From positions 1 through 22,643 of the IMG/VR virus record IMGVR_UViG_3300048125_000013: a stretch of DNA of 22,643 bases; one strand, given 5' to 3'. Below, one piece after another: positions 1-7,037 of this stretch. The DNA is from a virus. Position 1 is the stretch's first letter. Every line of letters begins with the position of its first letter. The notes below the pieces were generated by a model that saw only the letters and a program-made list of their open reading frames with translations, was not told where the DNA came from and made no database searches. Position numbers and translations under genes: made by a program.

Positions 1-1
1 T

Positions 2-109
2 GCAGCATCAACGAGAAAGAAAAGAGCCGATACCAAGAAAGGTAAACAGTTCTCTAAACAACCAAAACGAATTGCTAAAAAAACAAGAAAGTACAGAAAG
101 ACCAGTTAA
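2..109 (+). CDS. C-terminal end of an unidentified basic protein (5' truncated)
   Basis: Reading from base 2, 35 codons run open to a TAA at 107-109, and the gene enters from the left of the window. The visible tail is very rich in Lys and Arg (for example TRKKRAD, KQPKRIAKK) and ends RKYRKTS. Such a tail suggests nucleic-acid binding or a disordered end, but no family can be named. I prefer this frame because its stop lies four bases before the ATG at 114, matching the tight spacing elsewhere. The frame starting at base 3 is also open into the next gene, and the frame starting at base 1 stops at 43-45. The choice of frame is an inference. Confidence 0.5.
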   Translation, partial: AASTRKKRADTKKGKQFSKQPKRIAKKTRKYRKTS

Positions 110-113
110 GGAT

Positions 114-383
114 ATGAAGTTAGTTCCGGACGATTACAAAAGACGTACCTCATCTACAGTGCCTTTTGGCTATGAAGATGATGGACTAATAGATGGTTAT
201 TTAAAAGCTATCCCACAAGAAATATCAGTGCTGAAAGAAGTAGCTGAATCAGTTTATTTAGGTGAGATTAGTTTAGGTGTAGGTGTTGATTGGTTAGAAG
301 CAGAAACCGGTAGGTCTATGTCTAAGATGGGTTTAAAAAAATACGTAGATAAGAAGTATGGAAGACTGGGAAAAAAATCCTGA
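114..383 (+). CDS. Small helix-turn-helix-like protein, candidate small terminase
   Basis: An 89-residue protein directly upstream of the large terminase and overlapping it by 26 bases. The N-terminal part (MKLVPDDYKRRTSSTVPFGY) resembles a small protein often seen before terL in marine podoviruses, by recollection. Residues about 41-82 are predicted helical with a turn at ETGRSMS, in the style of a resolvase-type helix-turn-helix, so DNA binding is plausible. Position and size fit a small terminase subunit that recognises the packaging site, but no sequence motif proves it. The frame is open upstream to the window edge and a TTG at 72 would give 103 residues. I chose ATG 114 because it follows the TAA of the previous gene by four bases and has AAGG just upstream, although that spacing is very short. 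Confidence 0.7.
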   Translation: MKLVPDDYKRRTSSTVPFGYEDDGLIDGYLKAIPQEISVLKEVAESVYLGEISLGVGVDWLEAETGRSMSKMGLKKYVDKKYGRLGKKS

Positions 384-2004
384 AAAGTACTTGACAAACC
401 CAGACGGGAGCTATATACTTAATAAAGAAGGTAAACCACGTAAGAAAGGTGGTAGACCAAAGAACTCAGAACTTTCTGATGTACAACTTGCTATAAAAGC
501 TCAAAAGCAATTAGTAAGTAAAAATAAGAAAGTTAAAAAGCTAACGAGACATTTAGCTAAGATAAAAAGAGAAACTGAAGCTGAAGAAAAAGCTTTAACA
601 TCTAATGTTTTATCAAAGGAAGATACTAAAGCTCTTCCAGAAGAAATACAAAAGCATTTAGATGATACTGGTTCGCATGTGGCATTTATGCCTAATGATG
701 GACCACAAACAGATTTCTTAGCTGCATCCGAAAAAGATGTTTTATACGGTGGTGCAGCAGGTGGGGGAAAGAGCTTTGCAATGGTTATCGACCCACTAAG
801 GTATTGCCACATTGGTGCTCATAGAGCATTAATACTAAGAAGGTCAATGCCAGAGCTTAGGGAGCTTATAGATAAATCTCGTGAACTGTACCCAAAAGCA
901 TTTAAGGGTGCTAAGTTCAAAGAAGTAGAGAAGCTATGGCAATTCCCTAGCGGAGCTAAGATAGAGTTTGGATTTTTAGAAAGAGATGCAGACGTATATC
1001 GTTATCAAGGTCAAGCATATAGTTGGATTGGTTTTGATGAGATTACGCATTTACCAACAGAGTTTGGTTGGAATTATCTAGCATCTAGGTTAAGAACAAC
1101 AGACCCAGAGCTACCAACATTTTTGCGATGTACAGCAAACCCCGGAGGAGTTGGAGCACAATGGGTTAAAAAGAGATACGTTGACCCGTCTGATGAAAAT
1201 AAAACTTTCGTTGGTACAGACGGTTTAACAAGGAAGTTTATTCCAGCAAGATTACAGGATAACCCGTTTCTTGCAGAGGATGGCGAGTATGAACGCATGT
1301 TACTTTCTTTACCTCCAGTACAGCGTAAGCAGTTACTTGAGGGTAATTGGAATATAAGTGAAGGTGCAGCGTTTGCAGAATTTGAACCCGACATCCATGT
1401 TATAACACCTTTTGAAATACCTACATGGTGGGAAAGATTAAAAGGCATTGACTACGGATACGCTTCTGAGAGTTGTTGCTTATGGGCTGCGATTGACCCC
1501 GAAGACAAGACCATCATCATATATAGAGAGTTATACGAAAAAGGTCTTACAGGGGAAGCTCTCGGTGATAAGATAACAGACTTAGAAATGAGTGAAGTTA
1601 AGTCAATAGGTGGTGTATTAGATACAGCAGCATGGTCTAGAACTGGTTATACTGGTCCAACGATAGGTGAAATACTTATCCAAAAAGGACACAAGTTAAG
1701 ACGAGCAGACAAAAATAGATTAGCTGGTAAGATTCAAATACACGAACATTTGCGACAAGATAGGAGTACCGGTAGACCTAGATTGCAAATATTAAGTACA
1801 TGTACGAATTTAATAAAAGAATTACAAAGTCTGCCTTTATCGAAGAGTAATCCTGAGGATGTGGATACTCATTCATCTGACCATGCTTACGATGCATTGC
1901 GTTACATGATTATGAGTAGACCTAAATTAGACCATCCATATGACAGGATGCTGCAGATTAAAACAAGGATGTACCAACCATCTGACGAAACATTTGGGTA
2001 TTAA
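358..2004 (+). CDS. terL: Terminase large subunit (packaging ATPase and nuclease)
   Basis: 548 residues. This is the motor that pumps DNA into the procapsid through the portal and cuts the concatemer. The ATPase part shows Walker A GGAAGGGKS at residues 131-139, Walker B YSWIGFDE at 221-228 and a coupling motif CTAN at 258-261. The RNase-H-like nuclease part shows acidic residues at D365 (GIDYGY), D422 (VLDTAA) and the D508/H509/D512 cluster (SSDHAYDALRY). Ahead of the ATPase lies an extension of about 110 residues with a basic AT-hook-like stretch KKGGRPKNS (about 29-37) and a Lys/Arg-rich helix (about 45-80). ATG 358 lies inside the end of the preceding gene, suggesting translational coupling. 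The stop overlaps the portal start by one base. Confidence 0.97.
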   Translation: MEDWEKNPEKYLTNPDGSYILNKEGKPRKKGGRPKNSELSDVQLAIKAQKQLVSKNKKVKKLTRHLAKIKRETEAEEKALTSNVLSKEDTKALPEEIQKHLDDTGSHVAFMPNDGPQTDFLAASEKDVLYGGAAGGGKSFAMVIDPLRYCHIGAHRALILRRSMPELRELIDKSRELYPKAFKGAKFKEVEKLWQFPSGAKIEFGFLERDADVYRYQGQAYSWIGFDEITHLPTEFGWNYLASRLRTTDPELPTFLRCTANPGGVGAQWVKKRYVDPSDENKTFVGTDGLTRKFIPARLQDNPFLAEDGEYERMLLSLPPVQRKQLLEGNWNISEGAAFAEFEPDIHVITPFEIPTWWERLKGIDYGYASESCCLWAAIDPEDKTIIIYRELYEKGLTGEALGDKITDLEMSEVKSIGGVLDTAAWSRTGYTGPTIGEILIQKGHKLRRADKNRLAGKIQIHEHLRQDRSTGRPRLQILSTCTNLIKELQSLPLSKSNPEDVDTHSSDHAYDALRYMIMSRPKLDHPYDRMLQIKTRMYQPSDETFGY

Positions 2005-4205
2005 TGGCAGAAAACGACAATACATTTTTAAGTGCTGATAACATCTACGAAGAAGTAGAAGGTGAAGCAGGTAAAACTTTAAATCTTGAAGATGACCAAC
2101 GTATTAATTTAGTTGGTATTGTTCAATCACGTTTTGCTCAAGCTGAAACAGCTAGAGACTCAGATGAAAGACGTTGGCTTAGAGCATACGAAAACTATCG
2201 TGGTTTGTATGCAAAATCCATAAAGTTTAGAGAATCAGAAAAGTCTAGAATATTTGTTAAGATAACTAAGACAAAAGTTCTAGCAGCTTTTGGACAATTA
2301 GTAGATGTTATCTTTGGTACCGGTAAATTTCCAATAGGCATAGCAGAAACTAAAATCCCAGAAGGCGAAAAAGAACACGCATACTTAGATACCCAGAATC
2401 CTAATCCCGGTTTAGAAACAACCATGCCTGATAATATAGGCAATAGATTAGAAGATGAACCAGTAGAAAGTATTTATGATGTTGGTTTTGAGGGTGATGG
2501 TAAAGTATTAAAAGCAGGAGCTACTTTAGGCACAGGCATGTTTGAAGATAGCTTAGAAGAACAAGCAGAACAATTAGGGTTAAAAGAAGGTTTAAGTCCT
2601 ATTCCACAAAACTTAGAATTATCTCCAGCACAAAAGTCTGCGAGAAGAATGGAAAAACTTATCCATGACCAAATAGAAGAATCTAATGGGTCATCAGAGA
2701 TAAGAAGTGCATTACTAGAGTCTGCACTATTAGGAACAGGTATTGTTAAAGGTCCATTTAATTTTAATAAAAGATTAAATAACTGGTCAATGAATGAAGA
2801 AGGTGAAAGAGAATATTCACCATTAGATGTTAGAGTTCCTAGAATAGAGTTTGTTAGTTGTTGGGATTTTTACCCAGACCCTGCAGGTACAAGTATAGAG
2901 GAATGTGAATACGTAGTTCATCGTCATAAAATGAACAAAAGTCAATTAAGGCAACTAAGAAATATGCCTTACTTTGATAAAGATGCTATTCGTGAATGTA
3001 TCCGTATGGGTGCTAATTACGAAGAAAAAGATTTTGAATATCAGTTAAAAGATGATGCACAGATAGAGGATTACTCTTCTAACTTTGAAGTCTTAGAATA
3101 CTGGGGAATCATGGATGCTGAATATGCTCGTGAAGTGGGCATGGATTTAGATGATAGTATTGATGATTTAGATGAGGTACAAATCAATGCATGGATATGT
3201 GGTGATAAATTACTAAGAGCAGTAATTAATCCATTTACTCCATACAGAATACCTTACAACGCTTTTCCATACGAAAGAAACCCTTATAATTTCTTTGGTA
3301 TAGGAGTAGCAGAGAATATGGATGATTCTCAACAGATTATGAACGGTCATGCAAGAATGGCTATTGATAATCTAGCCTTAGCAGGTTCATTAGTATTTGA
3401 TGTTGATGAGTCTGCTCTTGTCGGTGGACAGAATATGGAAATATATCCCGGCAAGATATTTAGGAGACAAGCAGGAATGCCCGGTCAATCTATTTACGGA
3501 TTGAAGTTTCCAAACACTGCACCTGAAAACATGATGATGTTTGATAGATTTAGGCAGTTAGCGGATGAACAAACAGGTATTCCTAGCTACTCTCACGGAC
3601 AAACCGGTGTACAAAGTATGACGAGAACTGCATCAGGTATGTCTATGTTACTAGGAGCTTCAAGTTTAAATATTAAAACAGTCGTTAAGAATCTTGATGA
3701 CTTTTTATTAAAGCCACTAGGTGAATCTTACTTTCAATGGAACATGCAGTTCTTTGAAGGTAGCATTGATGTGGCTGGTGATTTAGAAGTTAAAGCTACT
3801 GGTACGAATAGCTTGATGCAGAAAGAAGTTAGAAGTCAAAGACTTACTATGTTCTTACAAACTGCACAAAGTCCAGCTATCGCACCATTTGTTAAAATAT
3901 CTAAATTGGTTAGTGAACTTGCCTATAGCTTAGACTTAGACCCAGAGGAAATATTAAATGACCCTGAAGAAGCAGCTATCATGGCACAGATAATAGGAAT
4001 GCAGAATGCTGGACAAACAACAGGCGAAGAGACTGAACCCGATAGTCAACAGCCCCCAATGGGAGGACTTCAAGGAGTACCTCAAGGACCGCAAGAACTT
4101 GGAGTTACAGGCACTGGCGGTGGCAACATCGGAATCGGAAATGTTCCGGTTGCAGGGGAGGATAACTTCTCTGGGAATGTTGGAGGAGCTGCCGGAGAAG
4201 GTTAA
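2004..4205 (+). CDS. Portal protein (head-tail connector ring)
   Basis: 733 residues. It forms the ring at the capsid vertex through which terminase packages DNA. Recognised by length, by position right after terL, and by portal-like segments: ESALLGTGIVKGPF in the first third, a WDFYPDP block, NPYNFFGIGVAENMDDSQ near residues 424-442, and a central-helix region around 530-560 (QTGVQSMTRTASGMSMLLGA). An acidic, loop-like stretch between about 115 and 210 looks like an insertion. The last 66 residues are low-complexity (Gly, Gln and Pro rich). They are encoded by the same DNA as the first part of the next gene in another frame, so the portal fold probably ends before about residue 668. Start codon ATG 2004 uses the TAATG overlap with terL. 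Confidence 0.93.
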   Translation: MAENDNTFLSADNIYEEVEGEAGKTLNLEDDQRINLVGIVQSRFAQAETARDSDERRWLRAYENYRGLYAKSIKFRESEKSRIFVKITKTKVLAAFGQLVDVIFGTGKFPIGIAETKIPEGEKEHAYLDTQNPNPGLETTMPDNIGNRLEDEPVESIYDVGFEGDGKVLKAGATLGTGMFEDSLEEQAEQLGLKEGLSPIPQNLELSPAQKSARRMEKLIHDQIEESNGSSEIRSALLESALLGTGIVKGPFNFNKRLNNWSMNEEGEREYSPLDVRVPRIEFVSCWDFYPDPAGTSIEECEYVVHRHKMNKSQLRQLRNMPYFDKDAIRECIRMGANYEEKDFEYQLKDDAQIEDYSSNFEVLEYWGIMDAEYAREVGMDLDDSIDDLDEVQINAWICGDKLLRAVINPFTPYRIPYNAFPYERNPYNFFGIGVAENMDDSQQIMNGHARMAIDNLALAGSLVFDVDESALVGGQNMEIYPGKIFRRQAGMPGQSIYGLKFPNTAPENMMMFDRFRQLADEQTGIPSYSHGQTGVQSMTRTASGMSMLLGASSLNIKTVVKNLDDFLLKPLGESYFQWNMQFFEGSIDVAGDLEVKATGTNSLMQKEVRSQRLTMFLQTAQSPAIAPFVKISKLVSELAYSLDLDPEEILNDPEEAAIMAQIIGMQNAGQTTGEETEPDSQQPPMGGLQGVPQGPQELGVTGTGGGNIGIGNVPVAGEDNFSGNVGGAAGEG

Positions 4206-4233
4206 AGAAGCACTAACTAGGATAGAGGAATAA
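4006..4233 (+). CDS. Small helical protein encoded out of frame inside the portal 3' end
   Basis: 75 residues, of which 200 bases overlap the portal gene in the +1 frame. The sequence reads like a genuine compact helical protein (NSPQWEDFKEYLKDR, then a long amphipathic helix with FRLQGRITSLGMLEEL), while the portal frame over the same DNA is low-complexity. By recollection, podovirus genomes often carry a small protein after the portal with the pattern 'P-W-F-Y, long helix, YR-QG'; this fits. A Shine-Dalgarno-like AGGA lies about nine bases before ATG 4006. The stop (4231-4233) is one base before the next start, as in neighbouring genes. Function unknown; a head-completion or assembly helper is possible. 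An alternative is a frameshifted extension of the portal. Confidence 0.75.
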   Translation: MLDKQQAKRLNPIVNSPQWEDFKEYLKDRKNLELQALAVATSESEMFRLQGRITSLGMLEELPEKVKEALTRIEE

Positions 4234-4234
4234 T

Positions 4235-4972
4235 ATGAAAAGTATGTTAAGAGATGACCCAGATAGAATGGCTATGCTAACAGGTGGTCAAACTAAACTT
4301 GATGCTAATAAAGATGGTGATATTAGTGCTGAAGATTTCAAAATGCTTAGAGAAGAAAATAAAGAAGAAAGAGAAGAAATGCAAGAAGGCGGCATGATGA
4401 TGATGATGGAAGAAATACCACAAGAAATGCCACAAGAAATGCCACAAGAGATGCCACAAGAAATGGATGAGCAAATGAAAAAAATGCTCATGGAAGAAGA
4501 ACAAGTTCCTGATGATGAAATGGAAGAGGACTATTTAGACTTCATAATTAATGAAGCTCTAACACCACAAGAAGAAGATTTTTTAGTAGACCAGTTAAGA
4601 AACAACGATGAACTTAGCGAAATATTTGATAAAGTTATTGAAGTTGCTTCAGAGTTTACAGGCTCAGGTCCAGTAGAAGGACCGGGCACAGAGGTTTCTG
4701 ATTCGATACCTGCAAGGTTATCGGATGGAGAGTTTGTCTTTACTGCAAAAGCTACAGAGCAAATCGGAGTAGATAAATTAATGTCTATGATGAAAGAAGC
4801 TGAAGCTGCTGCAGACGAAAGACAAGGAATGCAGGAAGGGGGAGTACTAAGTGAGACTACGACTACAACTCGTAGATTCTCTGACCCAACTCAAGTTGAG
4901 GATGAGGAAGAAGTCATGCAAGACGAAAAAACCATCCAAGACATGAGAGGTACTAACCCAAGAATGCAATAG
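4235..4972 (+). CDS. Acidic protein with EF-hand-like loop and PQEM repeat
   Basis: 245 residues, very rich in Glu, Asp and Met, preceded by AGAGGA. Residues 23-34 (DANKDGDISAED) match a calcium-binding EF-hand loop: D23, N25, D27, G28, I30 and an acidic residue at position 12. Then come a run of five Met (54-58) and four PQEM repeats (62-77). A conserved-looking segment at about 146-187 (GPGTEVSDSIPARLSDGEFV) is, by recollection, a motif shared by many phage structural or internal proteins. The short motif MQEGG occurs twice (about 49 and 199). Its location between portal and scaffold suggests an accessory head-assembly or internal head protein. Calcium binding is inferred from the loop only, since just one loop is present. 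The function is unknown. Confidence 0.85.
   Translation: MKSMLRDDPDRMAMLTGGQTKLDANKDGDISAEDFKMLREENKEEREEMQEGGMMMMMEEIPQEMPQEMPQEMPQEMDEQMKKMLMEEEQVPDDEMEEDYLDFIINEALTPQEEDFLVDQLRNNDELSEIFDKVIEVASEFTGSGPVEGPGTEVSDSIPARLSDGEFVFTAKATEQIGVDKLMSMMKEAEAAADERQGMQEGGVLSETTTTTRRFSDPTQVEDEEEVMQDEKTIQDMRGTNPRMQ
4394..4408 (+). repeat. Five tandem ATG codons
   Basis: Five in-frame ATG codons in a row encode Met54-58 of the acidic EF-hand-like protein, immediately before the PQEM repeat. Such a triplet run is prone to slippage and could vary between relatives. Confidence 0.95.
4418..4465 (+). repeat. Four tandem copies of a 12-base repeat (PQEM codons)
   Basis: The unit CCACAAGAAATG occurs at 4418-4429, 4430-4441, 4442-4453 (one base different, GAG for GAA) and 4454-4465, encoding PQEM four times. 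The near identity of the copies indicates recent expansion by slippage or unequal exchange. Confidence 0.97.
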
Positions 4973-5102
4973 GAGTAAAGCTACCCGAGTAATCGGCACT
5001 TTACATTAAATCAACTTTGAAAGGCTACCTTTACAAGACAAGCCCTGCAAGTGCACACCGCAGCTACCTTGTTAAACGAAGCCCTGAGTAGGAGGTAAGA
5101 AA
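4973..5102 (+). promoter_or_regulatory. Structured 5' leader of the scaffold/capsid genes
   Basis: A 130-base untranslated gap, by far the longest in this packed region. It contains a hairpin with outer stem GTAAAG (4975-4980) pairing with CTTTAC (4999-5004) and inner stem CCGA (4985-4988) pairing with TCGG (4993-4996), closed by a GTAA loop of the stable GNRA type. A second hairpin AAAGG (5020-5024) / CCTTT (5028-5032) has loop CTA. GCTACC occurs at 4980, 5024 and 5063, and AAGCCCTG twice. The strong ribosome binding site AGGAGG (5090-5095) can pair through GAGGTA (5092-5097) with TACCTT at 5065-5070, or with the copy at 5026-5031. This suggests translational control of scaffold and coat synthesis. 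No open reading frame or classical promoter was seen. The structure was read by eye and not folded. Confidence 0.5.
5024..5086 (+). repeat. Imperfect 24-base direct repeat in the leader
   Basis: The stretches 5024-5047 and 5063-5086 both begin GCTACCTT and end AAGCCCTG, with 18 of 24 positions identical by my count. A shorter third match (GCTACC) begins at 4980. The fixed ends and variable middle suggest that the ends are functional, for example as pairing partners or protein-binding sites. Confidence 0.8.
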
Positions 5103-5981
5103 ATGACTGAAGAAGTCTTAAAAGAAGGACAGCCAAATCCTTATAATTTACAAAAATCTTGGCATACTGGAGAGGATAAACCTTTTCAATCGGCTGAACA
5201 GCTTTACTTTGAAGACCCGTCTGAGAAGAATAAATTATTCAAATCAAGCGATGTTAACGAAGCAGAGCAAGAAGGCAACGTAGAAGTTAATAGTTTGGAT
5301 GCACCTAAGGATGAACCTTATAAAAAACCAGACTATAAGAAACGCTACGATGACTTGAAAAGACATTATGATAGCAAACTCAATGAGTTTAAACAGAGAG
5401 AAGAAGAGTTAATTAAACAGGCAGTGCCTGAATATAGAGCTCCGAAAACTCCAGAAGAACTTGAAGAGTTTAAAAAAAGTTATCCTGATGTTTTTGAAGT
5501 TGTAGAGACAGTTGCTCACATGCAAAGCGAATCTAAGGCAAAAGTTCTAGAAGAACGTCTTAGTAAACTCCAAGAAAGAGAGCAAGAAATATCTCAACAA
5601 GAAGCTGAAAAAAGGTTAAGAGAAAGACATCCTGATTTTGATGATATTAGAAACAGTGATGATTTTCACAAATGGGCAAAAGAACAGCCTTCATCTATCC
5701 AAGGCTGGATATATGATAACGCTGACGATGCCGACCTAGCCAGTAGAGCTATTGATTTATTTAAACGTGATTTGGGAATTGATGTTCCTGAGAAGATAAC
5801 TAAGTCATCTTCTAAGACTAAATCGGCTGCTGATATGGTATCTACAAAAACAACTGCTGTAGAACCTAAATCAGAAAAGATTTGGTCGGAAAAGGAGATT
5901 GCTGCTATGAGCATAGATGAGTTTGATAAATACGAAAGTGAAATCAGCGAAGCTATGCAACAAGGCAGAATCGTTAAATAA
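5103..5981 (+). CDS. Capsid scaffolding protein
   Basis: 292 residues, highly charged and largely helical, immediately before the major capsid gene, with a perfect AGGAGG seven bases from ATG 5103. The N-terminal 70 residues look disordered. Helical, coiled-coil-like stretches lie at about 75-110 (KKRYDDLKRHYDSKLNEF) and 130-180 (KVLEERLSKLQEREQEI). A Ser/Thr/Lys linker follows, and the last 35 residues form a charged helix (IWSEKEIAAMSIDEF) of the kind that binds coat protein in other scaffolds. It would organise coat subunits into the procapsid and leave before or during packaging. No protease domain was seen. The call rests on composition and gene order plus recalled similarity to marine podovirus scaffolds. 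Confidence 0.82.
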   Translation: MTEEVLKEGQPNPYNLQKSWHTGEDKPFQSAEQLYFEDPSEKNKLFKSSDVNEAEQEGNVEVNSLDAPKDEPYKKPDYKKRYDDLKRHYDSKLNEFKQREEELIKQAVPEYRAPKTPEELEEFKKSYPDVFEVVETVAHMQSESKAKVLEERLSKLQEREQEISQQEAEKRLRERHPDFDDIRNSDDFHKWAKEQPSSIQGWIYDNADDADLASRAIDLFKRDLGIDVPEKITKSSSKTKSAADMVSTKTTAVEPKSEKIWSEKEIAAMSIDEFDKYESEISEAMQQGRIVK

Positions 5982-6006
5982 ACTATAAACACAAAGGAGT
6001 ATTATC

Positions 6007-6990
6007 ATGGCTCAATTTTTTGAACCAAGTACTGATACTGATGCTAACTTTGCAAACTCCGTAAGTGGACAAACTAATAGTTTTTTCCTACCTAAGATTT
6101 ACTCGAAAAAGGTATTAAACTTTTTCAGAAAAGCCTCGGTAGTTGAAGCTATTACTAACACCGACTATGCCGGTGAGATTTCTGCTTTCGGAGACTCAGT
6201 TAGGATTATTAAAGAACCTGTTATTTCAGTTTCTGATTACACAAGAGGTTCTGACACTACGCAAACAAAGTTAACCGACCAAGAGATATCTTTGGTTGTA
6301 GATAGTGCAAAGGCTTTCAAATTCATCGTAGATGATATTGAAACTAATATGTCACACGTTAACTTCAAAGAAGTTGCTACTTCATCTGCTGCATATGCAT
6401 TGAGAGATTCATATGATGCTGCTGTAATTGCAACTATGTTCTCTGGAGTTTCTACATCTTCACCTGACCACGTTCTAGGTGCTGATGCATCTGCTGCTAC
6501 TCAAACTATGGGTCAGCATCAAGGTGGTTCTAACGCTATCGACCTTACAGGTTCTGATGGTACTGGAACTGACCCATTAGACGTGATGTCATTTATGGCT
6601 AAGCTACTAGATGAGCAAAGCATACCTGAAGAAGGAAGATGGTTCGTTGCACCGCCTTCATTCTACAATGAACTTGCACAATCTGGTTCTAAGCTTTTAA
6701 GCGTAGACTTTAACGCAGGTCAAGGCTCTATAAGAAATGGTCTTGTGTCTAGTGGTAAACTAAGAGGATTTGACATGTACAAATCTAATAATGTTGCTGC
6801 TGCTAGTACAGCTACTGGCAAAATTATGGCTGGTCACATTTCTTCTACTGCAACTGCTCAAACTATCATCTCAACTGAGGTCTTAAGAGACCCTAGTTCT
6901 TTCGGTGATATCGTAAGAGGATTGCATGTATACGGAGCTAAGGTTTTAAGACCTGAAGCTTTAGTATCAGCTTTCTACACAGTAGACTAA
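6007..6990 (+). CDS. Major capsid protein
   Basis: 327 residues, preceded by AAAGGAG (5993-5999). It builds the icosahedral shell. The sequence has the style of T7/marine-podovirus coat proteins: an N-terminal part with FLPKIYSKKVLNFF, the segment AFGDSVRIIKEPVISVSDYT near residues 60-80, KLTDQEISLVVDSAKAFKF after it, and a C-terminal GDIVRGLHVYGAKVLRPEA. An HK97-like fold is expected for this class. A Gly/Ser/Asp-rich insertion at about 155-190 is a likely surface loop. It follows the scaffold gene by 25 bases and is closed by a strong terminator, as expected for the most abundant virion protein. Confidence 0.93.
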   Translation: MAQFFEPSTDTDANFANSVSGQTNSFFLPKIYSKKVLNFFRKASVVEAITNTDYAGEISAFGDSVRIIKEPVISVSDYTRGSDTTQTKLTDQEISLVVDSAKAFKFIVDDIETNMSHVNFKEVATSSAAYALRDSYDAAVIATMFSGVSTSSPDHVLGADASAATQTMGQHQGGSNAIDLTGSDGTGTDPLDVMSFMAKLLDEQSIPEEGRWFVAPPSFYNELAQSGSKLLSVDFNAGQGSIRNGLVSSGKLRGFDMYKSNNVAAASTATGKIMAGHISSTATAQTIISTEVLRDPSSFGDIVRGLHVYGAKVLRPEALVSAFYTVD

Positions 6991-6997
6991 TAAAACT

Positions 6998-7026
6998 GGG
7001 GGAGTCTTCGGACTCCTCCTTTTTTT
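6998..7026 (+). terminator. Rho-independent terminator after the major capsid gene
   Basis: A nine-base-pair stem, GGGGGAGTC (6998-7006) against GACTCCTCC (7011-7019) with one G-T pair, is closed by a TTCG loop between C and G, the extra-stable tetraloop type. It is followed by seven T (7020-7026). It begins eight bases after the coat stop codon. It should end or reduce transcription downstream of the capsid gene and may stabilise its message. Because the next gene follows at once with no visible promoter, partial read-through is likely. Confidence 0.95.
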
Positions 7027-7037
7027 AAGGAGAGATT

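Noticed and set aside
72-113. TTG start at 72 giving a 103-residue version of the small protein before terL
   Set aside because: The frame is open to the window edge, so the TTG is not special. The ATG at 114 directly follows a TAA of another plausible gene and begins the family-like sequence.
1074-1448. Minus-strand open frame of 124 codons within terL
   Set aside because: It lies entirely within the well-supported ATPase/nuclease coding sequence and has no recognisable protein character.
4277-4504. Minus-strand frames rich in His/Phe or Ile/Ser opposite the acidic protein
   Set aside because: They arise from the ATG run and the CCACAAGAAATG repeat read backwards, and the composition is an artefact of the tandem repeats.
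4975-5102. Leader region as a tRNA or tRNA-like gene
   Set aside because: Hairpins are present, but there is no acceptor stem closing the element, no anticodon arm and no T-loop consensus.
4973-5102. A sigma-70-type promoter in the leader
   Set aside because: No convincing -35/-10 pair with correct spacing could be seen; AT-rich words occur throughout.
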